Positions 60,925 to 60,998 of a stretch of DNA of 60,998 bases are shown piece by piece. The DNA lies in assembly GCA_024403825.1 (NCBI GenBank), contig JAKSRB010000004.1:1-60998 (forward strand), in the 5' to 3' direction. Position 1 is the stretch's first letter. Each line of letters opens with the position of its first letter. Below the pieces are notes generated by a model, which searched no databases, was not told the DNA's origin, and saw nothing but the letters and a program-made list of their open reading frames with translations. A program made the position numbers and the translations under genes. Source of the stretch: Ruminococcus sp. (lineage in GTDB: Bacteria; Bacillota; Clostridia; Oscillospirales; Acutalibacteraceae).

Positions 60925-60998
60925 AGTTATTCTCCTTTTTTAATTTTCAATAAATATTATAATGTTTTTAATTTAAAATTTCAACTACATTTTTATTT

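Noticed and set aside
60500..60943. A 147-codon frame antisense to rnhA
   Set aside because: rnhA on the minus strand has all catalytic residues and a ribosome-binding site; the antisense frame has neither.

Overview
The window is about 61 kb of AT-rich chromosome from a low-GC, Gram-positive, anaerobic-type Clostridia bacterium. It is most likely a Ruminococcaceae/Oscillospiraceae member resembling Ruminococcus bromii; that species guess is an inference from gene content. The evidence is a PolC-type replicase, a HisZ/short-HisG histidine operon, the late-sporulation sigma factor SigK (so probably a spore former), two secreted proteins with dockerin modules, a surface protein with a cohesin-like domain and a ferredoxin-thioredoxin reductase-like protein. 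No plasmid, phage, insertion sequence or CRISPR array is visible.

Layout. 1-0.9 kb: end of galU. 1-1.5 kb: a small secreted Ser/Thr/Asn-rich protein. 1.7-7.4 kb: alr-polA-tyrosine phosphatase-rimI-tsaD. 7.5-9.6 kb: three related DUF4190-like membrane proteins and a DUF2752 protein. 9.7-11.3 kb: cyclophilin and galE. 11.4-13.2 kb: a large anchored surface protein with a cohesin-like module. 13.3-15.7 kb: a LysR regulator divergent from fabF. 15.8-17 kb: rpsF-ssb-rpsR on the minus strand. 17.2-29.6 kb: pyrH-frr-uppS-cdsA-dxr-rseP-ispG-polC and an AI-2E family exporter. 29.7-36.1 kb: hisZGDCBAIE, lacking hisH and hisF. 36.1-41.8 kb: a Crh-like HPr paralog, mtaB, a GHL10 hydrolase, DUF1294, an RluA-type synthase, a flavoprotein and a G3E GTPase.

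41.9-47.6 kb is the most unusual region. A small dockerin protein ends in a tail, IVLPFVPAK, that recurs almost identically at the end of the otherwise unrelated protein at 1 kb (IVLPFVPAN). It is followed 12 bp later by a PqqD-like (RiPP-recognition-element type) protein. Next come a remnant of a PfkB-type kinase gene, an intact tRNA-Leu with a broken tRNA-Leu copy, a malic enzyme, and a second PqqD-like gene in a tight cassette with an S26-type peptidase and a nucleotidyltransferase-fold protein. This suggests a peptide- or protein-modification or tail-processing system; no radical-SAM enzyme or classical precursor is present in the window.

47.7-54.2 kb is rich in cell-envelope enzymes: an M23 peptidase with two matches to the WalR box upstream, a GH25 lipoprotein followed by luxS, a polysaccharide deacetylase, and a GH25 lysozyme carrying an N-terminal dockerin and three Ig-like domains. 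54.3-61 kb: sigK, an exonuclease III, a second anchored surface protein, a flippase-like membrane protein, a CBS-domain protein, a thioredoxin/ferredoxin-thioredoxin-reductase pair and rnhA.

Many genes are preceded by clear sigma-A type promoters, nearly all with a 17-bp spacer, and followed by strong intrinsic terminators. Several start codons were moved downstream from the longest possible ORF on the basis of ribosome-binding sites.
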